Assembly: GCA_032615215.1 (NCBI GenBank)
Contig: CP128433.1
Location: 1,819,501-1,883,500 of the forward strand
DNA: 64,000 nucleotides
Reading direction: 5' to 3'
Source of the DNA: Microbulbifer sp. MKSA007
GTDB lineage: Bacteria > Pseudomonadota > Gammaproteobacteria > Pseudomonadales > Cellvibrionaceae
Numbering within the stretch: the stretch's first letter is position 1; each line of letters opens with the position of its first letter. Of this stretch, positions 1-8,725 are shown piece after piece. The notes beneath the pieces were generated by a model. That model was not told the DNA's origin and did no database searches. It saw only the letters and a program-made list of their open reading frames with translations. A program made the position numbers and the translations under genes.

Positions 1-33
1 AGATTTTTCATTGCGGTCTTACTCCCCACTAAA

Positions 34-1623
34 TTATTCATCGTAAGTTACAGAAACAGTTGCAGAGTTGGTGCTGTTTTCAGTGGATAGGAATTCAATA
101 GTGATTCCAGCAGATGAGTCAGTAAAGCTGTCCCCGGTAGTTGACAGTGTGGCTACCTGGTTGGCGGTAACATTGTTATTACTGGTGCCGCTAAGATAGT
201 GAACCGTTACCGCATTTTCGTGGTGTGGACGGGGGTTGAGGGTGTCGTGCTCGACATGGTATTCGATGTAATAGTAGTTTTCTCCATTCCTGCTACCAAT
301 ACTTTCGGCCTTTAAGAGTTGAGGTAGATCGCTACTAAGCTCACCAGCAGTAAGTTCTATGGCTTGAAACTCAATATTAGTGGTGCTGCCTGCGACTGCC
401 TCAATAGTTTCAGTGTATCCGGGGAATGAGTCATACCAGCCCATATAGTCACGATGACCGCTTCCAAAGAGTCGTGATTGCCAAGCATTGCCCATTAGGG
501 AGCCGTCACTACCATATTCACTCTCACCGCTATCGTTGGTATCCCCATCATTATTATCGTCATTGCCGGCGTGGCTCAAGCCAATATTGTGCCCAATTTC
601 ATGGCCCATAATCAGTTGATCACTATCTGCAATTATCATGCTCCAGCGGCCTCCGACAGAGGCGACTCCTGTGCCAACCAGTCCTGCACTGGCCGCTGCT
701 TCCGGGAAAATGTAGACCCGATGACGCCAATCGTTGAGCTCTACAGGTTGGTTGTTGGAGTCTAGGTAATTGCTTTCGATCCAGCTGGTTGCCCTATCTC
801 TCCATGTATAGCCGCTATCGTTATATTCACTTCCCGAGCGAGATTCCGCATCTTCGATGCTCAGTACACCACCATTCTGGCTGTCGGCAATGTTGTAGGT
901 AAAGCAGTCTATAGAAGTGCTCTCATCATTGTCTTCACCGTAGCAGTATTGATCTAGTGAGGTGTCATTGCTTAGATGGCGGCTGAACTTTAGTTGTCCC
1001 AGGGAGTTTTCATGGTAGGCATTATCAAGAGAATCCGTGTCATTGAAAGCCATATTTGCAATTTGGGTAATGCTTAGATCATCTTCTACGGCGGCATCTG
1101 AGAAGTTCATAAAGATAAAGACAATGCTGCTTTCTGTGGCTTCGATGGTTTGAATAGAGAACACTACAGAGAGGGTACTACCATCGGTGAGCTGAAAAGA
1201 GATTGTGTCCTCTACGGAATCACCATCATTCAGATTCTGGGAATTGGTGTTTAATTGATATTCCCAGTTTCCACTTTCATAGAGAGTGAAATCTCCATAG
1301 CTTCCAGCCACACTACTGGCTTGAAAGGTGGGGCTATTGCTATCGGTATCCTCAAGGGTGAGAGTGCCACTGGCATACTCTTGTGTCCCTACGATAAGTG
1401 ATGCCAGGGGATTACTGGGGTTAAAAGTGTAGCCCCCCGTTTCTTCATCACTGTCGTCGTCCCCGTTATCGGAATCATCAGAACCACTGTTGTCTCCGCT
1501 GTCGGTACTTGTTTCGGTTTCAGTAGTCTCATCGTTGGAATTACTACTGCTGGACCCTCCTCCACAAGCTGTAAGGAGAACCGATAAGCTGAATGCTGTA
1601 AGGAATTTTAGGGTATCAGGCAT
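34..1623 (-). CDS. Secreted metzincin-type zinc metalloprotease lipoprotein with VCBS-like domain
   Basis: The 529-residue product starts with a lipoprotein signal peptide whose lipobox is LTAC (Cys20), followed by a low-complexity Ser/Asp/Glu linker to about residue 65. Residues about 68-165 resemble a VCBS-type beta-sandwich repeat. The C-terminal half carries the extended zinc motif HEIGHNIGLSH (about residues 340-350, the HExxHxxGxxH metzincin signature) and a downstream GSLMGN that fits the Met-turn. An Asp/Asn-rich loop between these motifs may bind calcium. It is probably a surface-anchored or secreted protease; the substrate is unknown. It is a single gene on the minus strand with about 380 bp of empty DNA upstream. 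The family assignment rests on motifs; the exact peptidase family (M11- or M12-like) is not resolved. Confidence 0.8.
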   Translation of the reverse strand: MPDTLKFLTAFSLSVLLTACGGGSSSSNSNDETTETETSTDSGDNSGSDDSDNGDDDSDEETGGYTFNPSNPLASLIVGTQEYASGTLTLEDTDSNSPTFQASSVAGSYGDFTLYESGNWEYQLNTNSQNLNDGDSVEDTISFQLTDGSTLSVVFSIQTIEATESSIVFIFMNFSDAAVEDDLSITQIANMAFNDTDSLDNAYHENSLGQLKFSRHLSNDTSLDQYCYGEDNDESTSIDCFTYNIADSQNGGVLSIEDAESRSGSEYNDSGYTWRDRATSWIESNYLDSNNQPVELNDWRHRVYIFPEAAASAGLVGTGVASVGGRWSMIIADSDQLIMGHEIGHNIGLSHAGNDDNNDGDTNDSGESEYGSDGSLMGNAWQSRLFGSGHRDYMGWYDSFPGYTETIEAVAGSTTNIEFQAIELTAGELSSDLPQLLKAESIGSRNGENYYYIEYHVEHDTLNPRPHHENAVTVHYLSGTSNNNVTANQVATLSTTGDSFTDSSAGITIEFLSTENSTNSATVSVTYDE

Positions 1624-2003
1624 GACAAACTCGACGTATTTCTTAATCTAATTGAGCAAGGCGATTTGTAATTGATGGACAGCTGCTCAGTGGCCCGGTT
1701 CCTGCTGATTATTAGTTAAATAACTATATTTGGATTCTGGGTCACCTAAGGCAAAATAGCTATCGCTTTTTTGGCAGGTTGTGACGGTGTTGGATCAATT
1801 GCTATTAGCGCCTGTAAGTAGTGTGAACCCCGTTTGAGCAATTGATGACAGGGTTCAAAAAGTTAACTAGGTGTAATGAGTAGGATAAAGGAATGAGACC
1901 TATATTTGAACGTAGAGTGCACTTAACCCCATTTGCTTTTTTGCACAGGTGGGAGTCTGAAATTGGGGTGTTTTTAGTTGGGGTTGATTAGAGGGAAATA
2001 TGG
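1624..2003. other. Intergenic region between divergent genes, no gene seen
   Basis: This 380-bp AT-rich stretch lies between the divergently transcribed metalloprotease and CHAP genes and should hold both promoters. I see no convincing ORF, RNA gene or strong hairpin. A GAGGGAAA Shine-Dalgarno-like sequence lies just upstream of the ATG at 2004. Confidence 0.4.
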
Positions 2004-2639
2004 ATGTTGTCTTTCGTTGAAACAATCAAAGAAGGTGGAAGGAAGGGTAGGTTAATTGTTGTTGTGGCCGGTATAGGGCGTTTGATCGCCGTGATATATC
2101 AACTGGCTACTCGCCTAAACCTTAATACAGCTTATTCTGTCGGAGAGATTATAGACTCACTTCATGGGGTAGAAGTTTATTACAATGGAGGAGTTAATAA
2201 TGTTGAAGAGCGCAACACCTCGGAAGACGGTTATAATCTTGGCCTAAGGTACCAGTGTGTTGAGTTTGTTAAGCGCTATTATTACGAGCGATTTGGGCAT
2301 CGAATGCCGGATACATTTGGACATGCTAGAGATTTTTTTGACCTGACAGTCCAGCACGGGAGTGTGAATACCAAAAGAGGATTACTGCAGTTTCACAACC
2401 AAGGTAATACCCCTCCGAATATTGGCGATATCGTTGTTTATAGCCCCTCCCTTTTTAACCCTTATGGCCATGTAGCTATCGTTTCTATGGTAGATATAGA
2501 GAATGCTACCCTGGAGATTATTCAGCAGAACGCGGGTCCATTTTCTCCCTCCCGAGAGCGTTACCCACTTATTTTCATGCCCCCAGGGCAATGGTATGTA
2601 GAGAATAACCGTATTCTCGGATGGTTGCGCAAAGAGTGA
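2004..2639 (+). CDS. CHAP-domain amidase/peptidase, membrane-anchored
   Basis: The 211-residue protein has a hydrophobic N-terminal stretch (about residues 16-36) that could be a signal anchor. A CHAP (NlpC/P60-like) domain follows. The motif YQCVEFVKRYYYERFG holds the presumed nucleophilic Cys, and NPYGHVAIVSMV holds the catalytic His. The ending, with QQNAG and a final GW-type segment, resembles the amidase half of glutathionylspermidine synthetase/amidase proteins. Such domains cleave peptidoglycan cross-bridges or glutathionylspermidine; the substrate here is not shown. The ATG at 2004 is preceded by GAGGGAAA at good spacing. The domain call is firm, the biological role is not. Confidence 0.8.
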   Translation: MLSFVETIKEGGRKGRLIVVVAGIGRLIAVIYQLATRLNLNTAYSVGEIIDSLHGVEVYYNGGVNNVEERNTSEDGYNLGLRYQCVEFVKRYYYERFGHRMPDTFGHARDFFDLTVQHGSVNTKRGLLQFHNQGNTPPNIGDIVVYSPSLFNPYGHVAIVSMVDIENATLEIIQQNAGPFSPSRERYPLIFMPPGQWYVENNRILGWLRKE

Positions 2640-2650
2640 TCAACTTTTCA

Positions 2651-2677
2651 GAGGGTTATTTAATGGATAACCCCCTC
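2651..2677 (+). terminator. Possible terminator hairpin after the CHAP gene
   Basis: GAGGGTTAT pairs with ATAACCCCCTC across a 7-base loop just after the CHAP stop codon. There is no strong T-tract, so this is a weak call. Confidence 0.35.
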
Positions 2678-2784
2678 CATTAATCTCGGTCAAAAGCCAT
2701 TTATCTGATTCCAGTACCGTTGGTCTTATCCGATGGTATGGGCCTGGAAGGTTGGTAGTGTGCTTCCCACGAATGGAGGCAACT

Positions 2785-3954
2785 ATGAAACTATATTCTC
2801 TTTGGGCGCTACCTCTACTGATTGGTAGTGCTACTAGCCAGGCGGATGCCCTTGAATCACAGTGGGAGCTGGCGATGACAGCCGCTTATGATCGCGCTTC
2901 TGATAGCTCAATTTTTGAGGCGCAATCAAGTGTGTCTCGGCAAGCTTTACTGCAGGGGGCACTACAGTATGAAGCTTGGGAAGGGCAGATCTCTGCATTC
3001 CACCAGGCAGAGCGCGGTGGCAGTGAAGACTTAGAGTTGGTAGTTGAGGAGCTTTTCTGGCAGGGGAGCTGGCAGGACTGGGATTGGTTGCTGGGCAAGC
3101 GCCGCCTGGACTTTGGTGTTGGTTATGGACATCGCCCCCTGGATTGGTTTTTACCCATTGAGCGGAATCCGGTATCACTTCAAGTGAGCGAAGGAGTTGG
3201 GGTAGTGTCTGCCAGTCGTTTCACTGAAAATGGAGAGCTAAGTGTAATGCTGGTGGATGCCGGTATCAGCCAGGCCTCTGGGGGTGACCACCCGAAGGGA
3301 TTTGCCATGCGCTGGTATCAGCTTGGAGCTAGTGCCGAGTGGCAGTTACTGGGTTACATGGATGATCAGCGAGGTATGAACTTAGGGGGAAGCTGGGTTA
3401 ATACTTATGGAGAGCAATGGGAGATCCATACAGAATGGCGCTACCAGCAAGAATACTGGCGCTGGCGAGCCCCAGCTTTGACGGCTATGCCAAAACAGGA
3501 GCAGATGGATGATGGCTGGCAAGCTCTTATAGGAATGACTTGGGCAAACAGCATTGGGCATTCGGTTATTTTAGAGTACTGGTTTGATAGTCGGGCCTGG
3601 GGGAAAAGCGAATGGGAGCAGGTGTTTGATAACAGCCTATGGTACCAAAATCAGGGAGTGCAGTGGGATGGCCTTCGCCAATCCTCAGCAATGGCCTTTT
3701 TAAGTGATAATACCCTGAGGCATAATTTACTTTTACATTGGACGCTTACCAATAATGAGTACCATCCAAAAGTAGATTTAATATACACGCCTGAAGATGG
3801 TGGCCTTATTTTAACTATCGGGGGTGAGAGGGAGATGGCGGACGATTGGGTACTTGGAACATCCGTAAGATATTTTGCTGGTCCTGATGAGTCTGCTTTT
3901 GCGCAGCTTCAAAACCAGGCTGTATTTACCTTGAGTACGACTATTGTTTTTTGA
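2785..3954 (+). CDS. Predicted outer-membrane beta-barrel protein of unknown function
   Basis: I chose the ATG at 2785 because GGAGG lies five bases upstream and the product begins with a normal Sec signal peptide ending near SATSQADA. An in-frame upstream start at 2752 would spoil the signal. The mature protein (about 370 residues) has alternating hydrophobic/aromatic strands, many Trp and Tyr residues and a C-terminal Phe (TTIVF), as expected of a beta-barrel assembled by BAM. No specific family was recognised. It ends directly against the next gene, a LytS-type kinase, so barrel, kinase and regulator probably form one operon; the barrel could be the target or sensor partner of that pathway. 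Confidence 0.65.
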   Translation: MKLYSLWALPLLIGSATSQADALESQWELAMTAAYDRASDSSIFEAQSSVSRQALLQGALQYEAWEGQISAFHQAERGGSEDLELVVEELFWQGSWQDWDWLLGKRRLDFGVGYGHRPLDWFLPIERNPVSLQVSEGVGVVSASRFTENGELSVMLVDAGISQASGGDHPKGFAMRWYQLGASAEWQLLGYMDDQRGMNLGGSWVNTYGEQWEIHTEWRYQQEYWRWRAPALTAMPKQEQMDDGWQALIGMTWANSIGHSVILEYWFDSRAWGKSEWEQVFDNSLWYQNQGVQWDGLRQSSAMAFLSDNTLRHNLLLHWTLTNNEYHPKVDLIYTPEDGGLILTIGGEREMADDWVLGTSVRYFAGPDESAFAQLQNQAVFTLSTTIVF

Positions 3955-4972
3955 GTGGAGTTAAGGGTGAATCTGTTAAGAGAGTGCTTACGTACATTGA
4001 TAATTTGTGTGGTGGTGGCGGTGATCACTCAGGCTATCTGGGGGGAGCTATGCAGTTCACGGCGTAATTTCTCTGGCGTACGGATTTATAGCGACATCCA
4101 CGAGGCAGGTAGTCGAGTTTTTCAAGCCCACTTGGCCCTCAAAAGTAAAGTATGCGGTAGTGAGTTTAGCGGCAACTGTACTGGGAACTCTACATGCTTG
4201 GTGGTGGGTATCGGGTTTTGGGGAATTTCGGGCACTTGATTTTTTAATTATTGCCATTCTTCTTTCCATTTTTCTCTATCAAGTTCATCTTAACCGGGAG
4301 CAATCTCACCAGCTTGAGAGGGAACGTCAGGAAGCTGAATTGTTAAAGCTTGAACAACAAAAGACTCTTGCTCAAAGCCAGCTAAAAGTGCTGCAAAGCC
4401 AGATAGAGCCTCATTTTCTTTTCAATACTCTGGCCAATCTAAAAATGCTAATTCGTCACGACCCTCAAAAGGCAGAAGACCTACTGGATAACTTTAGTGA
4501 TCTCTTGCGAATTAGCTTGAAAAAATCCCGTTCCGATCAGGTATCTTTAAAGGTTGAGCTTAGCAGTTTGAAATGCTATTTAGAGATTCAAAAGATACGC
4601 CTGGGGGAAAGGTTAGAGTATGAAGTTGATTTATCAGGGGATGTGAGTTTAGAGACATTTGTTCCCCCGTTACTTGTGCAACCCTTAGTGGAAAATGCAA
4701 TTTTTCATGGCATTGAGCCTGCAGCCAAAGGTGGACTGGTCCGGTTGCGGGTGAAACAGAAGGAAGGCCAATGGGTTATTGAGGTGGAAGATAATGGTGT
4801 GGGACTCACTGCTGGAGCTAATAAACTTAGCTCCAGCAAACACAATGGGATTGCGCTAAGCAATATTAGGGAGCGACTTTCTACCCTTTACCAAGAGCGT
4901 GGTAAGCTACTGATTCAAAGTAATAATCAGGGCGGAGTAACTGCCCGTTTGGAGTTTCCATGCGTGCCATAA
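3955..4972 (+). CDS. LytS/YehU-type sensor histidine kinase, interrupted by a frameshift at a G6 run
   Basis: The C-terminal part (reading from 4160) is a clear His_kinase/HATPase protein. The phospho-acceptor box is QIEPHFLFNTLANLK, the N box is LVENAIFHGIEP, and the G boxes are DNGVGL and GIALSNIRERL. Upstream, the frame beginning with GTG 3955 encodes a membrane segment (RTLIICVVVAVITQAIWG) and then runs out of frame. The two frames meet at six Gs (4040-4045). Removing one G gives a continuous protein of about 338 residues through GSYAVHGVISLAYGF and further membrane helices. It overlaps the downstream response regulator by 13 bp, indicating a translationally coupled two-component pair. 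The break is probably a base-calling error, although a real mutation or phase-variable tract is not excluded. Confidence 0.8.
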
Positions 4973-5721
4973 TTGCAGATGATGAGCCTTTATTGCGTCA
5001 CCATCTCGACCAAATGCTTGCCGATATTTTTCCTGAGCTTGAGGTTATTGGTAAAGCCTGTGATGGTAACGAAGCGTTAGCTCTGTGCCAGCGAGAGGAG
5101 CCTGATGTGGTTTTTCTCGATATTCGTATGCCTGGAATGGATGGTTTGGCTGTTGCTGAGGCTCTTGGCAAATTACAAACAAATCCTATTATTGTTTTTA
5201 TCACGGCCTATGATGAGTATGCTGTAAGTGCTTTTGAGCATGAGGCAGCCGACTATCTGCTAAAACCTATTGATGACAAGCGATTGGAAAAAGCTTGTGA
5301 TCGTATTCGGCAGCGCCTGAGAGACCGGGAAGAGGGTAACCTAAAGTCAGGACCTGATATTGAGGCGTTACTGAGGCAGCTTTCCTTAAGTAGACCTGAA
5401 TACCTTCGTTGGATTAAGGCAAGCAAGGGCGAAGATATTCATCTGATTGCCTGCGATGAGGTTTCGGCATTTGTGGCAGAGGACAAATATACGACGGTTT
5501 ACTCCAGTCAGGGTGAGCATATTATCAGAACCCCACTAAAGGAGCTGTTAGCCCAGTTGGAACCAGATTTATTTTGGCAGATCCACCGTTCTACAATTGT
5601 CTGTGTGAAGCGCATTCAAAAAGTATGCCGTGGAATAACTGGCGGTGTATCCGTGGTGATGGCTGACGGGCGTCAATATACAGTGAGTCGCAGGGCTGCT
5701 TCGTTGTTTAAAACAATGTAG
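4960..5721 (+). CDS. LytTR-family response regulator
   Basis: This 253-residue protein has an N-terminal receiver domain: acidic pocket ADDEP, phospho-acceptor Asp54 in VFLDIRMPGMDG, and conserved Lys in YLLKPID. A C-terminal LytTR DNA-binding domain spans about residues 145-253, with the typical FVAEDKYTTVY and FWQIHRSTIV segments. It resembles AlgR/LytR/YehT regulators, which bind short direct repeats upstream of target promoters. Its ATG overlaps the end of the histidine kinase gene, so the two are coupled. The likely target is either the upstream barrel gene or a membrane/export function elsewhere; nothing in the sequence fixes this. Confidence 0.9.
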   Translation: MRAIIADDEPLLRHHLDQMLADIFPELEVIGKACDGNEALALCQREEPDVVFLDIRMPGMDGLAVAEALGKLQTNPIIVFITAYDEYAVSAFEHEAADYLLKPIDDKRLEKACDRIRQRLRDREEGNLKSGPDIEALLRQLSLSRPEYLRWIKASKGEDIHLIACDEVSAFVAEDKYTTVYSSQGEHIIRTPLKELLAQLEPDLFWQIHRSTIVCVKRIQKVCRGITGGVSVVMADGRQYTVSRRAASLFKTM

Positions 5722-6585
5722 TGATCAGCAATTGATATTTATTTTAACTTAGGGGGAGATTAAATTACTCCCTCCAATTAAATTGATATTTATGGCAGAG
5801 GTTCATATCTGCTACCTAAGATTTAGTAACTTTACCGCCCCTTATTTCTGATGGCCGGACATTCAGATTGGTTTGGTATCGAGAGATCTTTAATCTAAAT
5901 GCTCCAACTGTCGTTGATTAAAGGGAAGCTGATATTGGCAGCACTCTTTACCTCTTTGTGTGTAGTATTAGCTTCCTAAGTTGAAATTGTTGATGAGCAA
6001 GCTGAATTGTAGAAGGGTAATACGATGGGGTTGCGATTAGAGACTATAGCGATAAAGATGATATTGGCTTTATTGAATTACTATTAAAGCCGTGCTTCAA
6101 AATTAATGGGACTTTAATTGCTTAGACTTTAGGGTGGTTGCTGTTTGGGTTTGAATTTGGACGCTTGTTTATATATTTACATGCTATTGCTATATGATCT
6201 GACTAGTAATCTTGTGCGAACTGAGGGGGTTGTTTTTGTAATTATCGGTAATTTACTTTAGGGGTTTGATTGGCATAATTGCCCGCGACTTGAGGGGTGG
6301 AGTGTTTTTTTAATTGTAGATTAACTATTTTGGTGGGTTTGAGTTTGTTTGTACCTGGTGCTTGAGATTCTGCCTGAAGGTCTATTTTCTGCTCATTTGG
6401 CGTGTTAAATAGGCTAAGATTTTTCTTTATGGTTTTTCTATTTTAGGACATTTTCTTAAATGGCTGGGAAGGTATATGTGCTGCCTTCTTCCTGAAAGTG
6501 TGTAATCTATTTTCCTCTTGTAATGGCAGGTATTCTGCTGTGAGTACCTGTGTGTGAATTTTCTCCGATAATTAATGGAATAATT
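5722..6585. other. Long AT-rich intergenic region, no gene seen
   Basis: About 860 bp without a supportable gene. The DNA is T-rich with only very short reading frames. A weak inverted repeat (GGGAG/CTCCC, 5754-5772) follows the response-regulator stop and might terminate that operon. I see no tRNA, no repeat shared with the rest of the window and no coding remnant that I can identify. Confidence 0.35.
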
Positions 6586-7473
6586 ATGTTGGATAGTTTT
6601 AAGTTGGATTCTTCTTCTGTAGAAGGAGTTGAGGATCTAATTGAGGTGAAATCTCCCTACTTTGCACTAGAGGCTTTACATTTTGACGCTGACGGCTGGC
6701 TTGTTGCTAAAGTGCCTGTGCAATGTCAGAGTACATATGAAAATAGTTTAATGGATGTCGCGGAAATTGGTCGACACTTGGCAATTTTGGGCTCTTGTTT
6801 TGGCGCTTTGGCCAATCCAGTGAGATCCAAGCATTACTACCTGGCACGCAAAGCTGATTTGAAAACTTATGATAGCTTTGTTTCTGATATGCGCCCTGAT
6901 CACCTTCTGGCCCGAACCAAAGCCGTATTTACCAATAAGAGAGAGTTGGTTGCTGAGGCTGAATTATTAGACCCTGCCGGTGAAGTGGCGGCACGACTTA
7001 ACGTGAAATATCATGTGATACGGGAGCGATCTTTCCATAAGATATATAGTGATAGTATCCATGATATCACTCCTGTTATTAGCGATATTAATCCTTACTC
7101 CAAAAGTATTGATATTAATGTACATAATATTGATCTAATGTCTCTGACGGCAAGTATCGGTAGAGTTACTCCACAAATGTGCATGGGGCATTTTGATAGG
7201 GTGAAAGCGTTGCCCGTTGCAATTGCCTCGCAGAGCCTTATTAAGTCATGTTGTATATTTTTGAGGCGGTTGACAGGTGAAGATAGTGCTCGTTTTATAG
7301 TTACTTCTGCGGATTTGTATGCGGACAACTTAGCGCTGGCAGGACAAGATGTAGATATAAAAGTAGAACTCTTAGATGTTGAAAACGATGTTTTTATTGT
7401 TCGTACTATAGCTACAAATAATTTGGGGCAGTCTGTCGGTGAAATGATCAACCATATTGCAATGGTGGATTAG
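6586..7473 (+). CDS. Unknown protein, possibly with two hotdog-like halves
   Basis: A 295-residue cytosolic protein if started at ATG 6586; an alternative GTG at 6550 adds 12 residues. There is no signal peptide or membrane helix. Two segments look alike in style: one near residues 45-70 (MDVAEIGRHLAILGSC) and one near residues 190-220 (GHFDRVKALPVAIASQS). Each is a helix-like stretch preceded by strand-rich sequence, as in tandem hotdog folds (AfsA- or FabA-type dehydratase/thioesterase). This resemblance is by eye only, and I do not recognise a named family. The gene stands alone, with an 860-bp gap before it and a MITE after it, and its codon use is AT-rich compared with the later housekeeping region. 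Confidence 0.5.
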   Translation: MLDSFKLDSSSVEGVEDLIEVKSPYFALEALHFDADGWLVAKVPVQCQSTYENSLMDVAEIGRHLAILGSCFGALANPVRSKHYYLARKADLKTYDSFVSDMRPDHLLARTKAVFTNKRELVAEAELLDPAGEVAARLNVKYHVIRERSFHKIYSDSIHDITPVISDINPYSKSIDINVHNIDLMSLTASIGRVTPQMCMGHFDRVKALPVAIASQSLIKSCCIFLRRLTGEDSARFIVTSADLYADNLALAGQDVDIKVELLDVENDVFIVRTIATNNLGQSVGEMINHIAMVD

Positions 7474-7698
7474 TCTTTGTAAATTTCATTTGATATTTTG
7501 TACAGATCAGGGGAGCTGCTCTTTTGATCTGTATCCACTCCATGTGCATCGCACTAATCTTATTAGTATCAATTTAGATACCAAGTCTTCAATATTTTGG
7601 CGATTATGCAGTCTTTACTAATTGGTACTCTCTCCTGAGTTTAGACGCTTTAACGATAGCATCTCTTCGCGTGCAGTAATTTTCCACCTATCCACCCT

Positions 7699-7969
7699 CT
7701 AGGGAGCCTCTGAATAACTCCGTAATGCCTCTGCGGGTCTTGAAGGCTGCAGATGTTAGGCGCAGCTCGCCGTGAATGGCCGCAGCCCTTTGCAAGAGCT
7801 GCAACGCAGTAGCTGTGGCCTTCAAGGCCCGCCCTTCGGGGCGTGCAGAGCGATTCACACTCCGCGTTGTGACTTCTTGAAAGGTCTAGACATTCCTGCG
7901 AAGCCGCGCCTTGACTGTGAACCGCTCTGCATGCCAGAGGTATCGCGGAGTTATTCAGAGGCCCCCTAG
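7699..7969 (+). mobile_element. MITE copy 1 (271 bp, terminal inverted repeats, CTAG at both ends)
   Basis: A non-coding 271-bp element bounded by CTAG on both sides, with terminal inverted repeats beginning AGGGAGCCTCTGAATAACTC. The inside is highly structured. One inverted pair is built from GGTCTTGAAGGCTGCAG and its partner near 7820. Another is built from TGCAGAGCGATTCACA and TGTGAACCGCTCTGCA. A second copy lies at 21301-21571 in the opposite orientation, of identical length, with about seven differences. No transposase is encoded. The CTAG ends and the size suggest a MITE mobilised by an IS5-like transposase encoded elsewhere; that parentage is an inference. Confidence 0.8.
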
Positions 7970-8087
7970 AGCCATTCAGCATAAGTTTTTGCCTCTTATC
8001 CTCTCCAGAGACAGTTCATCGCACTGTCCTGAATGATACTTGGATGCTAGGTAATCTATTAAAAATTCAGAAGCAAGGAGAAGTGTA

Positions 8088-8702
8088 ATGAAAAGGTTAC
8101 TTGTAATAATGGCTTTAAATCTTGGAGTGAGCGTTTCATCCCTTGCTGCCCAGGACGCAAAAATGGAAGATTTGTACCAAAAAGCGGCAGCACAGGGTGG
8201 GGCGGCGATAGAAGAGTCCTATGAGGCTTTTAAGACTTTACAGAAAGATAACCCCTCTGATCCTATTGTACTTTTTTACCTGGGGGCTAGTGAGACTCTA
8301 ATGGCAAAAGAAAGCTGGTTGCCCTGGAGAAAGGTCAGTTATGCAGAGAATGGAATTGCCCGTATGGATAAGGCGCTCACCATAATTGAAGAAATGGATA
8401 ACCCTGGCCGTTCCTCTCAGGGGATGCCTCAAGACTTACTGCTTAAAGGAATTGCCGCAACAACTTTTACTAAGGTGCCAAAGCTATTTAATTCTTTTGA
8501 CCGTGGGTTTGAACTTTATCATGAGTTGATGGGCGATCCACGCATAGGATATATGCCGCCAGACGCTACTCGCTGGATTTACTGTGGCGCATTGCAGGCT
8601 GCAGAGCTTGAGGGTGACAAGGCGTTAGTGAATTTATGGGGAGCAAAGGCTGAGAATCATGGCATATCAAATCCATGTGGTGATGTTAAAAACTCTGACT
8701 AA
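8088..8702 (+). CDS. Exported TPR-like protein of a Lol-like ABC cassette, function unknown
   Basis: The 204-residue protein begins with a Sec signal peptide cleaved near SSLAAQ. The rest is predicted helical, with TPR-like spacing (NPSDPIVLFYLGASETL), and contains two Cys residues near the C-terminus (WIYCGAL and SNPCGD). It is the first of four closely spaced genes in the same direction: this protein, an ABC ATPase 23 bp downstream, a FtsX-type permease and a LolA-like protein. It is therefore probably a periplasmic accessory of that exporter. A purine-rich GAAGCAAGGAG Shine-Dalgarno precedes the ATG. I do not recognise the family. Confidence 0.6.
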   Translation: MKRLLVIMALNLGVSVSSLAAQDAKMEDLYQKAAAQGGAAIEESYEAFKTLQKDNPSDPIVLFYLGASETLMAKESWLPWRKVSYAENGIARMDKALTIIEEMDNPGRSSQGMPQDLLLKGIAATTFTKVPKLFNSFDRGFELYHELMGDPRIGYMPPDATRWIYCGALQAAELEGDKALVNLWGAKAENHGISNPCGDVKNSD

Positions 8703-8725
8703 TAGTGCGAACAGGTAGTAAATCT

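Noticed and set aside
7650..7982. Open frames of 65-136 codons inside the two MITE copies
   Set aside because: They lie within inverted-repeat structure, have no ribosome-binding sites and match no protein; they are by-products of GC-rich palindromic DNA.
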